Assembly: GCF_030464345.1 (NCBI RefSeq)
Contig: NZ_VCYH01000002.1
Location: 329,945 to 393,944, forward strand
Length of the DNA stretch: 64,000 nucleotides
Reading direction: 5' to 3'
Source: Methanoculleus frigidifontis
Lineage (GTDB): Archaea; Halobacteriota; Methanomicrobia; Methanomicrobiales; Methanoculleaceae
Shown here: positions 8,905 through 17,802 of the stretch, piece after piece
Layout of the letters: every line of letters begins with the position of its first letter
Position numbering within the stretch: position 1 is the stretch's first letter
The notes under the pieces: generated by a model
The model's input: only the letters and a program-made list of their open reading frames with translations
What the model was told of the DNA's origin: nothing
Databases searched by the model: none
Position numbers and translations under genes: made by a program

Positions 8905-9936
8905 TTACCGGGTCTTTTCCGTCCGAACGACGATCTCCCGTCTGACGATGGAGAGACTCGCAAGGAGACCGAGAGCGATGTTGAAGTAGTAGAGGATCAG
9001 CCGCCAGAGGAGAACGAAGACGCCCACGATGGACGAATTGACGAATAACCCGTAGAGCGACGTCGCCGTGAGCTCCGCCACGCCCGAACCGCCCGGCGTC
9101 AGGGGGATCATCATGATGACGGCGATGATCAGCTGGACGACGAACGACTCGATGAAGTAGGGAGGCTGGCCAAGCCCCATCAGCAGCATGGAGGCGATGA
9201 TGAACTCGGAGAACCAGAAGAGGCCGGTGAAGAGAAAACCCCACAAGAGCCCCATCCTGCCGTGGTTGACGAACCGGCCGAGGCTCTCGTGGAAGTTGTC
9301 GACCTCGCGGTCGATCGCGGCAAGGAAACTCTCGATCCGCTTCATCTTCCATTTCCGCCCGACCCACCCGGAGACGCGCCTTAAAAACCGCTTGAGGTGG
9401 TCCGGGTTCTTCACCGAGAAGACGAAGACCAGGACAAAGAGCGTGATGAGGACCCAGGCCGCGTACATCACGATGCTGACGCCGGCGGCAAGGCTGCTCC
9501 AGTAACTGCCGAGAAAGAGCATCGCGAACGCCCCGGCCGCCCCGAGGACGATGCCGTCGAGCACCCGCTCCATGATGACGACGGCCGTCGCGTCCCCGAT
9601 CTTGACATCGGCACGGTAGAGTTCGTGGATCCGCACGGGTTCGCCGCCCGCCTGGGAGGGGGTGATCGCCGCAACCAGCATGTTGGCGAAGACCAGGTTC
9701 AGGCAGTGGCGGAACCCGACCCGGTAGCCGAGCGACCCGGTCATCATCTGTATCCGCAGTGCCCAGAAGACGAGTGCGACGACGTGGAGCAGCAGCGCCA
9801 GGACGAGGAAACCGGGATCGATCTGCTGGAGCTGCTCGAGCGTGGACTCGTCGGTGGTGAAATAGAGTACGGCGAGCAGCACGAGCGTGCTGAAACTGAC
9901 CGATACCAAAAGCCACTTAACCTGGGACTTCTTCAT
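8905..9936 (-). CDS. UPF0104/AglD-like integral membrane protein (LPG_synthase_TM type)
   Basis: A 343-residue membrane protein with about eight hydrophobic segments. It carries the family motifs TPSQAGGEPVRIHEL (about 90-105) and IPLTPGGSGVAELTATSLYG (about 270-290), found in the transmembrane half of lysylphosphatidylglycerol synthases and in archaeal AglD-like proteins. The domain is thought to flip or hand over lipid-linked groups. No glycosyltransferase or GNAT domain is attached, so the substrate cannot be named. The ATG at 9936 (MKKSQVKWLL) matches the usual family start; a Met five codons upstream is possible. Confidence 0.82.
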   Translation of the reverse strand: MKKSQVKWLLVSVSFSTLVLLAVLYFTTDESTLEQLQQIDPGFLVLALLLHVVALVFWALRIQMMTGSLGYRVGFRHCLNLVFANMLVAAITPSQAGGEPVRIHELYRADVKIGDATAVVIMERVLDGIVLGAAGAFAMLFLGSYWSSLAAGVSIVMYAAWVLITLFVLVFVFSVKNPDHLKRFLRRVSGWVGRKWKMKRIESFLAAIDREVDNFHESLGRFVNHGRMGLLWGFLFTGLFWFSEFIIASMLLMGLGQPPYFIESFVVQLIIAVIMMIPLTPGGSGVAELTATSLYGLFVNSSIVGVFVLLWRLILYYFNIALGLLASLSIVRREIVVRTEKTR

Positions 9937-10082
9937 GCACACGTGCTCCATACTGCCTTCGGCCGGGCAGGGGTTCTGCAGCCGATGGCGCAACCAAAAC
10001 GCTGAGAAACCGAACACATAGGTATCTTCCAGGTAGTATTTAACGCTGTTTTCCCCGATTCACGGGCATTCCGTCAGACCCG

Positions 10083-10655
10083 CTATACCGTAAAGAGGTC
10101 GCGCCGCCGGGTGACCCGGAGCAGCCCGGCACGGACGCCGGCGTCCAGCCAGCCGTAGCCGTAGCTGAAGCGGGCAAGGGCGCCGGGAGAGTCGTTCTCC
10201 CGGAGGCGGGCGCGCCCGCCGGCGAGGCCGCGGCCTGCCGCGGCGATGCACTCCTCCGCCGCCCGGTGAAGCGGGCTTGCCGGGTCGGGCGCGATCTCCA
10301 CGGAGACGGCGGCCTCGGCGAGCATCCGCTCGTAGCGGTGCGTCTTCTCGGAGAGGTGATCGGCCAGGGCGGCCGGGACCGCTGCGCCGATCTCGTCCGG
10401 GGACGGGGGTTCTGCGCCGCACCGGACGAGGCCGAGCGCCAGCCCGGCGTCCAGCCACCCGAGGCCGTAGGCGAAGCTCGCCAGGGCGTTCACCGGATCG
10501 CCGCCCGAAAAGAAGGTGCACCCGTCGGCATGGTAGGCGGCGGCCATCTCCAGGACATCGCATGCTGCCCGGTTGAGCGGGCTTTCCCCCGGAGGACCCG
10601 CCGACGCAGCCGCGACCGCCCGGCCGTAGCGGACACCGAACGCCTCGAGCGTCAT
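10083..10655 (-). CDS. DUF357 tandem-repeat protein
   Basis: A 190-residue, Ala-rich helical protein made of two DUF357 copies. The first (about 30-85) ends [17 protein letters not shown] and the second (about 125-185) ends [17 protein letters not shown], both with the GDP/NDSPGAL turn before them. Function is unknown. Its start overlaps the stop of dphB by four bases, so it is coupled to diphthamide synthesis; the functional meaning of that pairing is not known. Confidence 0.8.
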   Translation of the reverse strand: MTLEAFGVRYGRAVAAASAGPPGESPLNRAACDVLEMAAAYHADGCTFFSGGDPVNALASFAYGLGWLDAGLALGLVRCGAEPPSPDEIGAAVPAALADHLSEKTHRYERMLAEAAVSVEIAPDPASPLHRAAEECIAAAGRGLAGGRARLRENDSPGALARFSYGYGWLDAGVRAGLLRVTRRRDLFTV

Positions 10656-11404
10656 AGTCCCGCGAACGTCTCCAGGTATTCGCGCTCCACGGGATGGAGG
10701 TCGGCAGGCACGATCAGGATATGGAGCGGCGGCCCGAAGTCAAAGGCTTTCAGCCGATCCGCCGTCCCGGCCGCGACGACGGGGCTCTCCGACCCGGCGC
10801 GGGCGATCCCGACGTAGAGATCCGGGGCGGGCTGACCCGTAGCCTCCGCCATCTCCTCCAGGAGCCCGACGGCCTCGGGCACCCGCATGTAGCGGTCCGG
10901 CTGGATATCGAGGTAGACCAGGGTGTGCAGCCCGCAGTCCAGGTTCGCCCGGACGGTCGCAAGCGGGGTCGTCGGGAACCAGCCTGCCGCCGGAAACGGG
11001 ACCGAACAGGACTTGCCGAACCGGTAGTTCTGCAGACCGGAAAGCCCGCAGACCGCGCTCTGGATCGAGGAGGCGTGGACGATCACGGTCGGCACACCGG
11101 CCTCGGCCGCCCGGATCCGCAGGTCGGCATGGGTCGTGGAGACCATCGGGTCGCCGCCGGTGAGGAAGACCACGTCGCCGTCCCGCGCCCGGTCGATCAC
11201 CGCGTCCGGGTGCTGCTCAACGTCCTCCCGGCCGAGCAGCCGGATCTCTTTCCCGAAGACCTGCTCCATCTCATCGACGCTGGATCCCATCAGGCGGGAG
11301 GTATACGCCTCCAGATAGACGGCGTCCGCCCGCCGGACGGCGTCGAGACCCTTCACCGATATGTCCCGGACGTCGAAGAGGCCGAGACCCACAAACGTCA
11401 GCAT
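10652..11404 (-). CDS. dphB: Diphthine synthase
   Basis: A 250-residue SAM-dependent tetrapyrrole-methylase-fold enzyme that methylates the modified histidine of elongation factor 2 during diphthamide synthesis. Evidence is the N-terminal [19 protein letters not shown], the SAM-binding loop [16 protein letters not shown] (about 85-100), [24 protein letters not shown], and [10 protein letters not shown]. Length and order fit Dph5/DphB. The DUF357 gene follows with a four-base overlap. Confidence 0.93.
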   Translation of the reverse strand: MLTFVGLGLFDVRDISVKGLDAVRRADAVYLEAYTSRLMGSSVDEMEQVFGKEIRLLGREDVEQHPDAVIDRARDGDVVFLTGGDPMVSTTHADLRIRAAEAGVPTVIVHASSIQSAVCGLSGLQNYRFGKSCSVPFPAAGWFPTTPLATVRANLDCGLHTLVYLDIQPDRYMRVPEAVGLLEEMAEATGQPAPDLYVGIARAGSESPVVAAGTADRLKAFDFGPPLHILIVPADLHPVEREYLETFAGL

Positions 11405-11414
11405 CGCTGTATCC

Positions 11415-12137
11415 TCATAGCATATCCACCACGAGCTGCCCGTCCTCCATGTGGTACTGGACCCACTGGGTGGTCGTCCCGTTGATCCCGACGATCCGGA
11501 AGTACCACTGCATGGACATCCCGACGTCCACGGACTTCACCTCGATGATCATGGTCATCAGCTGCTTGATGGTGGAGAGGGTTTTGTCGTCGAACGACTC
11601 GTTGTTCAGGATATAGACACCGATCCCCTCGAGTTTCTTGACGCGGTTGGTGATGACGTGGAGGAACCGGTAGGCGACCTCCAGGCGCGAGTACATCAGG
11701 AGCGTCGAGACCGAGTTGATGCAGAACCGCAGCGGCGGCGGGAGGGGGCCGCCCGGGTCCGCGTTCACGCTCTCTTTCCACATATCCTCGGCCATCCTGG
11801 AGAATTTGATCCCCATGCCGGTCAGGTCCATGGGGCTCGTGACGAATTTGGCGCGGGAGGTGTCCGAGAGCGTCGGGACCGAGCACTTGGTGATGGCGTC
11901 GATGACGCCGATATGATGTCTGTCCGCCCCCAGCCGTTTCAGCGTCGTGACGACGTCGGATGCCCGCTCGTCGGTCGATAAGAAGATGCTCCACTCGCCG
12001 TCCATCGGGCGTGCCAGCATGTATGCCAGGTGCTCTGCGTGCGAGAGCGGCGGCGTTAAAATGAGGATGTTGCTCGCCGCATGGATGCCCTGGAAGTGAT
12101 TATCGATGATGGAAAGGCCGGTGTTGTAGCGGTACAT
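11415..12137 (-). CDS. RecA/KaiC-like protein lacking a Walker A motif
   Basis: A 240-residue soluble protein whose layout resembles RAD55/KaiC-type ATPases of archaea: an N-terminal strand [21 protein letters not shown] where a P-loop is expected, a middle [26 protein letters not shown] helix-strand block resembling the Walker B region, and a C-terminal beta part. The P-loop position has no GKT/GKS, so ATP binding is doubtful. Such degenerate relatives often sit in archaeal signalling. It lies 10 bases upstream of dphB on the same strand. Confidence 0.55.
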   Translation of the reverse strand: MYRYNTGLSIIDNHFQGIHAASNILILTPPLSHAEHLAYMLARPMDGEWSIFLSTDERASDVVTTLKRLGADRHHIGVIDAITKCSVPTLSDTSRAKFVTSPMDLTGMGIKFSRMAEDMWKESVNADPGGPLPPPLRFCINSVSTLLMYSRLEVAYRFLHVITNRVKKLEGIGVYILNNESFDDKTLSTIKQLMTMIIEVKSVDVGMSMQWYFRIVGINGTTTQWVQYHMEDGQLVVDML

Positions 12138-12156
12138 CTCTGGTCCGTAGTAGCTG

Positions 12157-14010
12157 TTACGCGAAGGCGAAATTTATAACTGCCCCAACGGCAAGACCGA
12201 GCGCAACCGTGTAGACCGTTACGGCGAGGGTGACCCGTGAGCCGACCTCGCGGTGCAGCACGGTGATCGTCGAGAGGCAGGGGACGAAGAGCACCGTGAC
12301 GATGGCGAAGATGTAGAGCTGCAGCGCCGTCAGCACCGCGCCGAGATCGGCGGTGCCGGCAAGCACCGCCAGGGTCTCAAACGCCATCTCTTTTCTGAGG
12401 ATCCCGAAGATCAGCGCCGTCGCCGCGTACCCCGGGAGGCCGAGCAGCCCCTCGGTGACCGGCTCGATGAACGCCTCGAAGACGTCCATCACCCCGAAGA
12501 ACTCAAACAGCCCGAGGAAGACGCTGCCGACCAGCAGGAGGGGCATGGCGATGAAGAGGAACTCGGAGAGGCGCATCCAGGACTTCTTCAGCACCAGCTC
12601 AGGGTCCGGGCGGCGGAGGGGCGCCATCTCCATGATCATCCCGAAGCGTTCGCCCGGCGTTATCCGGGAGAGGAGCAGCCCGGTGAGCACGATCAGCACA
12701 AAGACGATGGCGTAGATGCTGAAGGCCGCCGCAAGGCCGATGAAACTTGCGACGATCCCGGCGATGATGACCGTCCGCGCCGAGCAGGGCACCATGGTGA
12801 CCAGGAACGCCGCGATCATCCGCTCCCGCCGGCTCCGCAGCGTCCGCACGCTCATGACGGCCGGGACGTTGCACCCGAACGCGAGCGTCACCGGGATGAT
12901 CGCCCCGCCGTGCATCCCGAGCCGGTGCATCGCCTTGTCGGCGAGGAACGCCGCCCGGGTCATGTACCCGGAGTCCTCCAGGACCGAGATGAAGATGTAG
13001 AAGAGGAAGACGTAGGGAAACGCAATCCCGAGGCCCGCCTGGAGCGCCAGCAGGATCGCGATCCCGACGGCTTCCACGATTCCCGGCAGATCGAGCGCGG
13101 TGAAGGGTTCGACCGCGTAGACCTCGAAGAGGGTGACGATGAACCCCTCCAGCCACCCGCCCACGATGAAGACCGTCAGGAGCATCGCGAGCAGGACGCC
13201 GAGCAGGAGGGGGATGCCGGGGATCACCCGGGTGAGAACCGTGTCCAGGTCGAAGGACGGTGCGGGCTCTTTCTGCCGGACGGTGATGGAGTCCGCGATC
13301 TGCCGGGCGAAGTTGTGCCGGTTGGCAGCGATGATCTGGCTGATCGTCATCCGGTGGCGGCTCTCGATCTCCTCGGCGATCGTCTTTGCGGTCTCGAGGA
13401 GTTCGGCATCGTCGCCGATCCCCTCCAGCGCCTGCAGGCTTGCGAAGCGGTCCGTCCCCTGCATCTTGTCCAGGCTCCGGACGGCGGCCTCGATGTGGTG
13501 GTCGTAGGGCACCTCAAGCGTCGCCGGGCGTGCCGCAGAGAGGGCCGCCGGGATGATCCTATCGATGTTCTTCCCCTGCAGCGCCGAGGTGAGCAGCACC
13601 TCCACACCGAGGAGATCGCGCAGGGCGGCTGTATCGACGGTGAACCCCTGTTTCGCCGCCTCGTCGATCATGTTCAGGACGACGACCATCGGGAGGCCGT
13701 ACTCGGCTGCCTGCAGGAGGAGGTAGAGGTTCCGCTCAAGCCGGGTGACGTTCAGGACGGCGACGATGACGTCCGCCCCCTGCTGCTCCAGGAACCGGCG
13801 CACCAGCACCTCTTCGTCCGAAGCGCCGTCGAGAGAGTAGACGCCGGGGAGGTCGATCACCTCGATGATCTCGCGCTGGTAGCAGGTGTTGCCCCGCTGG
13901 AGCTCGACGGTCGTGCCCGGGTAGTTGCTCACCTCGACCCCGAGGCCGGTCAGCTGGTTGAAGATCAGGGATTTGCCCACGCCCGGGTTGCCGATGAGGG
14001 CGCACTTCAT
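12157..14010 (-). CDS. feoB: Ferrous iron transport protein B
   Basis: A 617-residue Fe2+ uptake permease. The N-terminal G domain has G1 GNPGVGKS (about 7-14), the switch region SNYPGTTVEL, G3 DLPGVYSL and G4 NMID. A helical GDI region follows, then about eight transmembrane segments with two Gate regions including YMTRAAFLADKAMHRLGMHG and GCNVPAVMSVRTL. Length is normal for archaeal FeoB. The ATG at 14010 overlaps the stop of the regulator gene by four bases; the frame upstream of it lies inside the regulator gene. Iron control by the linked DtxR-type regulator is expected. Confidence 0.95.
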   Translation of the reverse strand: MKCALIGNPGVGKSLIFNQLTGLGVEVSNYPGTTVELQRGNTCYQREIIEVIDLPGVYSLDGASDEEVLVRRFLEQQGADVIVAVLNVTRLERNLYLLLQAAEYGLPMVVVLNMIDEAAKQGFTVDTAALRDLLGVEVLLTSALQGKNIDRIIPAALSAARPATLEVPYDHHIEAAVRSLDKMQGTDRFASLQALEGIGDDAELLETAKTIAEEIESRHRMTISQIIAANRHNFARQIADSITVRQKEPAPSFDLDTVLTRVIPGIPLLLGVLLAMLLTVFIVGGWLEGFIVTLFEVYAVEPFTALDLPGIVEAVGIAILLALQAGLGIAFPYVFLFYIFISVLEDSGYMTRAAFLADKAMHRLGMHGGAIIPVTLAFGCNVPAVMSVRTLRSRRERMIAAFLVTMVPCSARTVIIAGIVASFIGLAAAFSIYAIVFVLIVLTGLLLSRITPGERFGMIMEMAPLRRPDPELVLKKSWMRLSEFLFIAMPLLLVGSVFLGLFEFFGVMDVFEAFIEPVTEGLLGLPGYAATALIFGILRKEMAFETLAVLAGTADLGAVLTALQLYIFAIVTVLFVPCLSTITVLHREVGSRVTLAVTVYTVALGLAVGAVINFAFA

Positions 14011-14636
14011 CCGGATTTCTCCACGAATATCGATGCCGCGATCTCCGGGCTGATCGCAATGTCGCAGCCCTTGGCCCGCACCACCATTCCCTGGTTCGGG
14101 AGTTTCCTCCGGATGGTGACCATCTCGCCGGGCAGGATACCGAGGTCGAGCAGCCGCCGGTTGCACCCGGGCTGCGCGAGCACGGTGACCCGGACGGTAT
14201 CGCCCTCGGAGAAGTCAAGAAGCGTCGTCGTGCTGCGCCCGCACCGGCGTCTGCCCGGATGCCGGGGGCGGGGGCAGTCGATGTAGGACGAGAGGCGGTC
14301 GATCGTCTCGTCGGAGATCTCGTGCTCCAGGGTGCAGGCCTCGCGTGAGGCGGCGGCACCGTCGATCCCGAGCATCTCGGTCAGGAAGCACTGCAGAACG
14401 CGGTGTTTGCGTGCGACCGTCGCCGCCCGCTCCCGGCCGGTCTCGGTGAGATCGATACCGCCTTCCGGCGTGCGGACGAGATACCCGTCCCTGACCAGTG
14501 CGGAGAGCGCCGTCCCGGCGGTGTCGGGGTCGGTCTCGAGCGCCCCGGCGATCTCCTCCGCCGTCGCCGGCCGCCCTGTTCCCGTTGTTACGGTGAGAAC
14601 CGCCTCAAGATAGTCTTCACAGGTCGAGGGATGCAT
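14007..14636 (-). CDS. DtxR/MntR-type metal regulator fused to a FeoA domain
   Basis: A 209-residue fusion. The N-terminal part (about 1-60) is a DtxR-type winged helix (TCEDYLEAVL near the start, then LVRDGYLV..PEGGIDLT), followed by a metal-binding/dimerisation segment with E..C..EHEISDE, and a C-terminal FeoA/SH3-like domain (about 135-209) with GCNRRLLDLGILPGE. DtxR proteins repress iron or manganese genes when metal is bound, and FeoA assists FeoB. Having both in one chain immediately before feoB suggests direct sensing and control of the transporter. A basic insert with HPGRRRCGR separates the parts. An ATG three codons upstream (14645) is the alternative start. Confidence 0.85.
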   Translation of the reverse strand: MHPSTCEDYLEAVLTVTTGTGRPATAEEIAGALETDPDTAGTALSALVRDGYLVRTPEGGIDLTETGRERAATVARKHRVLQCFLTEMLGIDGAAASREACTLEHEISDETIDRLSSYIDCPRPRHPGRRRCGRSTTTLLDFSEGDTVRVTVLAQPGCNRRLLDLGILPGEMVTIRRKLPNQGMVVRAKGCDIAISPEIAASIFVEKSG

Positions 14637-14645
14637 TGTATGCAT
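14631..14645. promoter_or_regulatory. Inverted repeat over the start of the metal-regulator gene
   Basis: ATGCATTGTATGCAT pairs arm to arm around a 3-base centre and contains both candidate start codons of the DtxR-FeoA gene. It could be an autoregulatory operator, but each arm is itself a simple palindrome, so chance is not excluded. Confidence 0.3.
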
Positions 14646-14694
14646 TTTTCGTTCTCAACGATTTTATGGATTTGCTTCGTGCCCTCCCTGAATG

Positions 14695-14708
14695 CCTATA
14701 TATACAGG
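14695..14708 (+). promoter_or_regulatory. TATA promoter of polX (leaderless transcript)
   Basis: CCTATATATACAGG is a strong, nearly symmetrical TATA element. Placing the transcription start about 27 bases from its centre puts it at the polX ATG (14725), so the mRNA would be leaderless. This also rules out the ATG at 14692. Confidence 0.6.
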
Positions 14709-14724
14709 CTGCCGATTCTTATGC

Positions 14725-16422
14725 ATGGAGCGCCCAGGGGAGGTGCAGGTCTCGAACCGGGATGTTGCCCGGCTGCTCGAGTTCACGGGCCAGCTGCTGG
14801 AGATCTCCGGCGGGGACACCTTCAAGGTCAGAGCCTACGCCCGGGCGGCGCAGGAGATCGAGCGGCTCGGCGCGCCGGTGGTGGAGATGCCGGAGGAGGA
14901 GCTCGTTGCCGTCCGCGGCGTCGGGCACCAGATAGCCCGGAAGGTCCGCGAGATCGCAGAGACCGGCACGTTCAGAGAACTCGACCGTCTGAAGGCCTCG
15001 ATCCCGGACTCGCTGATCGAACTCCTGGAGCTCGACGGCGTCGGCCCGAAGACGATCCACCTGCTCTGGAAGAAACTCGGGATCGAGAGCGTCGCCGATC
15101 TCGAACGGGCGGCGAAGAACCGCCGCATCCGGGCGCTCAGGGGCTTTGGGGAGAAGAAGGAGGAGAATATCCTCCGCGCCATCGTCCGGTTCCGCAAGCG
15201 GAGCGAGCGGATGACCCGGAGAGAGGCGGAGGAGATCGTCCGGGTCGTCACCGCCGCTCTCTCCCCCGGCACCTTCACGGTCGCCGGGAGCTACCGCCGG
15301 GGGCGGAGCACCGTCGGCGACATCGATATCGTGACGCGGGAGCCCCGGCGGGACGTCGTAGCACGGGTATCCGATCTTGCCGACGATGTCATCGACGACG
15401 GGGCGCGGAAGACCTCGATCCGCGTCCGGGGCAGGCGAGTGGATATCCGGTACGCGACGCCGGAGATCGCCGGGGCGATGCTCCTCTACCTGACGGGTTC
15501 GAAGGCGTTCAACATCCACCTCCGGTCGGTCGCCATCGCGCAGGGCTGGACCCTGAACGAGTACGGCCTCGAGGAACGGGCGAGCGGGACGCTGCGGCCG
15601 ATCGGGAGCGAAGAGGCGGTCTTCGACGCCCTCGGGATGGCGTATATCCCCCCGGAACTCCGCGAGGATACGGGCGAGATCGAGCGTGCGCAGGCGGACC
15701 GGCTGCCGGTGCTCGTCGAACCGGCGGACGTGCACGGCGACCTGCATACCCACACGACCTGGAGCGACGGGCGGCAGAGCCTCGCAGAGATCGCAGATCG
15801 CGGCGACGCGCTGGGATACGAGTATATCCTGATCACCGATCACTCCTCGAGCCTCGGCGTCGCCCGCGGCCTCGACTCCGGCCGGCTCGACGATCAGCGG
15901 CGGGAGATCGAGCGGGTCAACCGGGAGCATACCTGCAGGCTGCTGGCGGGCGTCGAGGTCGACATCATGACGGACGGTTCGCTCGGGCTTCCGGACAGGG
16001 TTCTCGCCGACCTCGACCTTGTCATCGCCTCGGTCCACTCCGGCTTTCAGCAGGAGTCGGACCAGATCACCCGGCGCGTTCTTGCGGCGGTCGAGAACGA
16101 GCACGTCGATATCATCGGCCACCCGACCGGCCGGCTGCTGGGTCGGCGGCCGCCGTATGCGATCGATCTTGCCCGGGTGATCGAACGGGCGGCCGAGACC
16201 GGCACGGCGCTTGAGATCAACGCCTCGCCCCACCGCCTGGATCTGGATGATATTTATATCAGACACGCCAAGGAAATGGGAGTGAAGCTCTCCATCGGGA
16301 CGGACAGTCACCGTCCCGCAGAATTTTCCAATATGCGCTACGGCATCATGCTCGCCCGCCGGGGCTGGTGCGGCCCTGCCGATCTGCTGAACACCTCCAC
16401 GCTTGCGGAGCTGCTGCCGTGA
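14725..16422 (+). CDS. polX: Family X DNA polymerase with PHP domain
   Basis: A 565-residue repair polymerase. An N-terminal helix-hairpin-helix 8-kDa-like domain (about 1-140, with GVGHQIARKVREI and LDGVGPKTIHLLWKK) is followed by the nucleotidyltransferase core (GSYRRGRSTVGDIDIV, about 190-205, holding the metal-binding Asp pair; third Asp in RRVDIRY). The C-terminal PHP phosphoesterase domain (about 335-565) starts GDLHTHTTWSDG and has ITDHSSSLG, VEVDIM, HPTGRLLG and GTDSHRP, matching its metal-binding sites. PolX fills gaps in base-excision repair, and PHP supplies 3'-nuclease or phosphatase activity. The next gene starts within its stop (GTGA). Confidence 0.93.
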   Translation: MERPGEVQVSNRDVARLLEFTGQLLEISGGDTFKVRAYARAAQEIERLGAPVVEMPEEELVAVRGVGHQIARKVREIAETGTFRELDRLKASIPDSLIELLELDGVGPKTIHLLWKKLGIESVADLERAAKNRRIRALRGFGEKKEENILRAIVRFRKRSERMTRREAEEIVRVVTAALSPGTFTVAGSYRRGRSTVGDIDIVTREPRRDVVARVSDLADDVIDDGARKTSIRVRGRRVDIRYATPEIAGAMLLYLTGSKAFNIHLRSVAIAQGWTLNEYGLEERASGTLRPIGSEEAVFDALGMAYIPPELREDTGEIERAQADRLPVLVEPADVHGDLHTHTTWSDGRQSLAEIADRGDALGYEYILITDHSSSLGVARGLDSGRLDDQRREIERVNREHTCRLLAGVEVDIMTDGSLGLPDRVLADLDLVIASVHSGFQQESDQITRRVLAAVENEHVDIIGHPTGRLLGRRPPYAIDLARVIERAAETGTALEINASPHRLDLDDIYIRHAKEMGVKLSIGTDSHRPAEFSNMRYGIMLARRGWCGPADLLNTSTLAELLP

Positions 16423-17009
16423 TCTACTGGCTCTACGAGAAGTATCTGCGGCGGAACCTCTCGACGCTCCCGGGGAGCATCTGTTTTATGATCACCGAGC
16501 AGGACCACATCGAGGCTCCGGGCAACCTCTCCCGGATCACCGAGTGGTGCCGGGAACTCGGGATCGGACACGTGACGTTCCACATCAGCACCGACGACCC
16601 TGACCGGCTCGCCCGCTATATTCCGGAGATCCGCACGCTCGGCGAGATCGCACGCCTCACCCTCCGCTACCGGGAGACGAAAGAGGTTCTCGGGAGCGGG
16701 ATTGATGTCACGGTCGCGATCGGGGAGAGCGGGCGGCAGGAGATCACCGCCTGCATCCGGAAGATGGCCGAGCGCGGCGTCGACCCGGAGGAGGTGGACG
16801 AGGCGCGGATCGAGTCGTTCCTCACCTTCCCGTACGAGCCCGATCTCGTCATCAAGACCGGCGGCGACTACCTCACCGATTTTCTGATCTGGCAGTCGGT
16901 CTACTCGGAGCTCTTCTTCCTCGACGTCAACTGGCCGGCGTTCCGCAAGGTGGATTTCCTCCGGGCGCTTCGGGACTACCAGGCGCGTGCCCGCCGGTTC
17001 GGGACGTAA
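16419..17009 (+). CDS. NgBR-like non-catalytic subunit of a cis-prenyltransferase
   Basis: About 196 residues with the cis-prenyltransferase fold. The start IYWLYEKYLRRNL and the C-terminal PDLVIKTGGDYLTDFLIWQSVYSELFF..WPAF block match UppS, but the catalytic DGNRR loop is replaced by ITEQDHIEAPGN, and the RTG-E-R substrate-binding residues have become K and Y. The protein ends RRFGT, containing an RxG motif close to the C-terminus, as in eukaryotic NgBR/Nus1 subunits. Heteromeric archaeal cis-prenyltransferases are known, so this is probably the accessory subunit of the enzyme encoded convergently 7 bases away. The GTG at 16419 overlaps the polX stop and restores the family N-terminus. Confidence 0.75.
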   Translation: MIYWLYEKYLRRNLSTLPGSICFMITEQDHIEAPGNLSRITEWCRELGIGHVTFHISTDDPDRLARYIPEIRTLGEIARLTLRYRETKEVLGSGIDVTVAIGESGRQEITACIRKMAERGVDPEEVDEARIESFLTFPYEPDLVIKTGGDYLTDFLIWQSVYSELFFLDVNWPAFRKVDFLRALRDYQARARRFGT

Positions 17010-17016
17010 AAAAAGG

Positions 17017-17802
17017 TTATTCTGCAGGGATGCGGCGGCGCTCTTTCATCCGCATTCTCTGGTCGTAGACCCGCATCGCCCGCAGAAGATCGATCTTGCG
17101 GAACGCCGGCCAGAAGGGGGCGCAGAAGTAGACGGCGGATTCGTGCCCGTTCGCCAGCCACGGCAGGAAGTTTGAGGTCCTATATTCGCTGCCGGTCCTG
17201 ACGATGAGATCGACGGGGGGGATGCGCATGCCGCGGTTGAGGTGCCCCTCCACGGTATCGGCATCGATCGCGTCCGGGGCGAGGGTGCCGGCCTTCACTT
17301 CCCGGAGGATCGAGCGGGCGGCGTGCACGATCTCGTTCCTCCCGCCGTAGGCGAGCGCGACGTTGACGAAGTAGTTGCTGTATTCCCGTGTTGCGGCCTC
17401 GGCGGCCTGCAGCGTCTCCAGGAGATCGGGAGGGAGGAGGGAGCGGTCGCCGATGATCTGGACCCGGATTTTGTCGCGGTGCACCCGGGGGTCCTCGATG
17501 ACGGCACGGAACTTCAGTTTGAAGAGCCGGAAGAGGGCGTCGAGTTCGCCGGTGTCCCTGCGGAAGTTCTCGGTCGAGAAGGCGTAGAGGGTGATGTGCC
17601 GGATCCCGAGCTCGGACGCCCAGTCCAGCACCATCTCGGTGGTGTCGGCGCCCCTCCGGTGGCCGTCGGCCTTCTGGATCCCGTGGTTCTTGGCGTAGCG
17701 GCGGTTGCCGTCCTGGATCACCGCGATGTGCTGCGGGACGTAACGGATCTGGTTCTTCAGGACGCGTTCGTACAGCGCTTCGAGCCAGGTGCGTGTCTTC
17801 AG
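17017..17802 (-). CDS. uppS: Cis-prenyltransferase (UppS/DHDDS-like), catalytic subunit, probable CTG start
   Basis: About 261 residues. It joins isopentenyl diphosphate units in cis to make the polyprenyl carrier lipid for protein and surface glycosylation. The catalytic loop AVIQDGNRRYAK, the helix LYAFSTENFRR, and the C-terminal block IVRTGSEYRTSNFLPW are intact. No RxG motif is visible at its C-terminus, consistent with a heteromeric enzyme. No ATG, GTG or TTG lies upstream of the catalytic loop in frame; the family N-terminus LKTRTWLEALYERVL begins at a CTG (17802-17800) that overlaps the stop of the upstream radical SAM gene, with GGAGGTGA well placed before it. CTG is therefore the likely start. 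A GTG at 17721 would remove essential residues. Confidence 0.85.
   Translation of the reverse strand: MKTRTWLEALYERVLKNQIRYVPQHIAVIQDGNRRYAKNHGIQKADGHRRGADTTEMVLDWASELGIRHITLYAFSTENFRRDTGELDALFRLFKLKFRAVIEDPRVHRDKIRVQIIGDRSLLPPDLLETLQAAEAATREYSNYFVNVALAYGGRNEIVHAARSILREVKAGTLAPDAIDADTVEGHLNRGMRIPPVDLIVRTGSEYRTSNFLPWLANGHESAVYFCAPFWPAFRKIDLLRAMRVYDQRMRMKERRRIPAE

Noticed and set aside
12253..14286. 677-codon plus-strand frame opposite feoB
   Set aside because: Antisense shadow of a GC-rich gene; His/Asp/Arg-rich with no domain, while feoB is unmistakable on the other strand.
14719..16311. 530-codon minus-strand frame opposite polX
   Set aside because: Shadow of polX with biased Asp/Pro/Arg content and no family.
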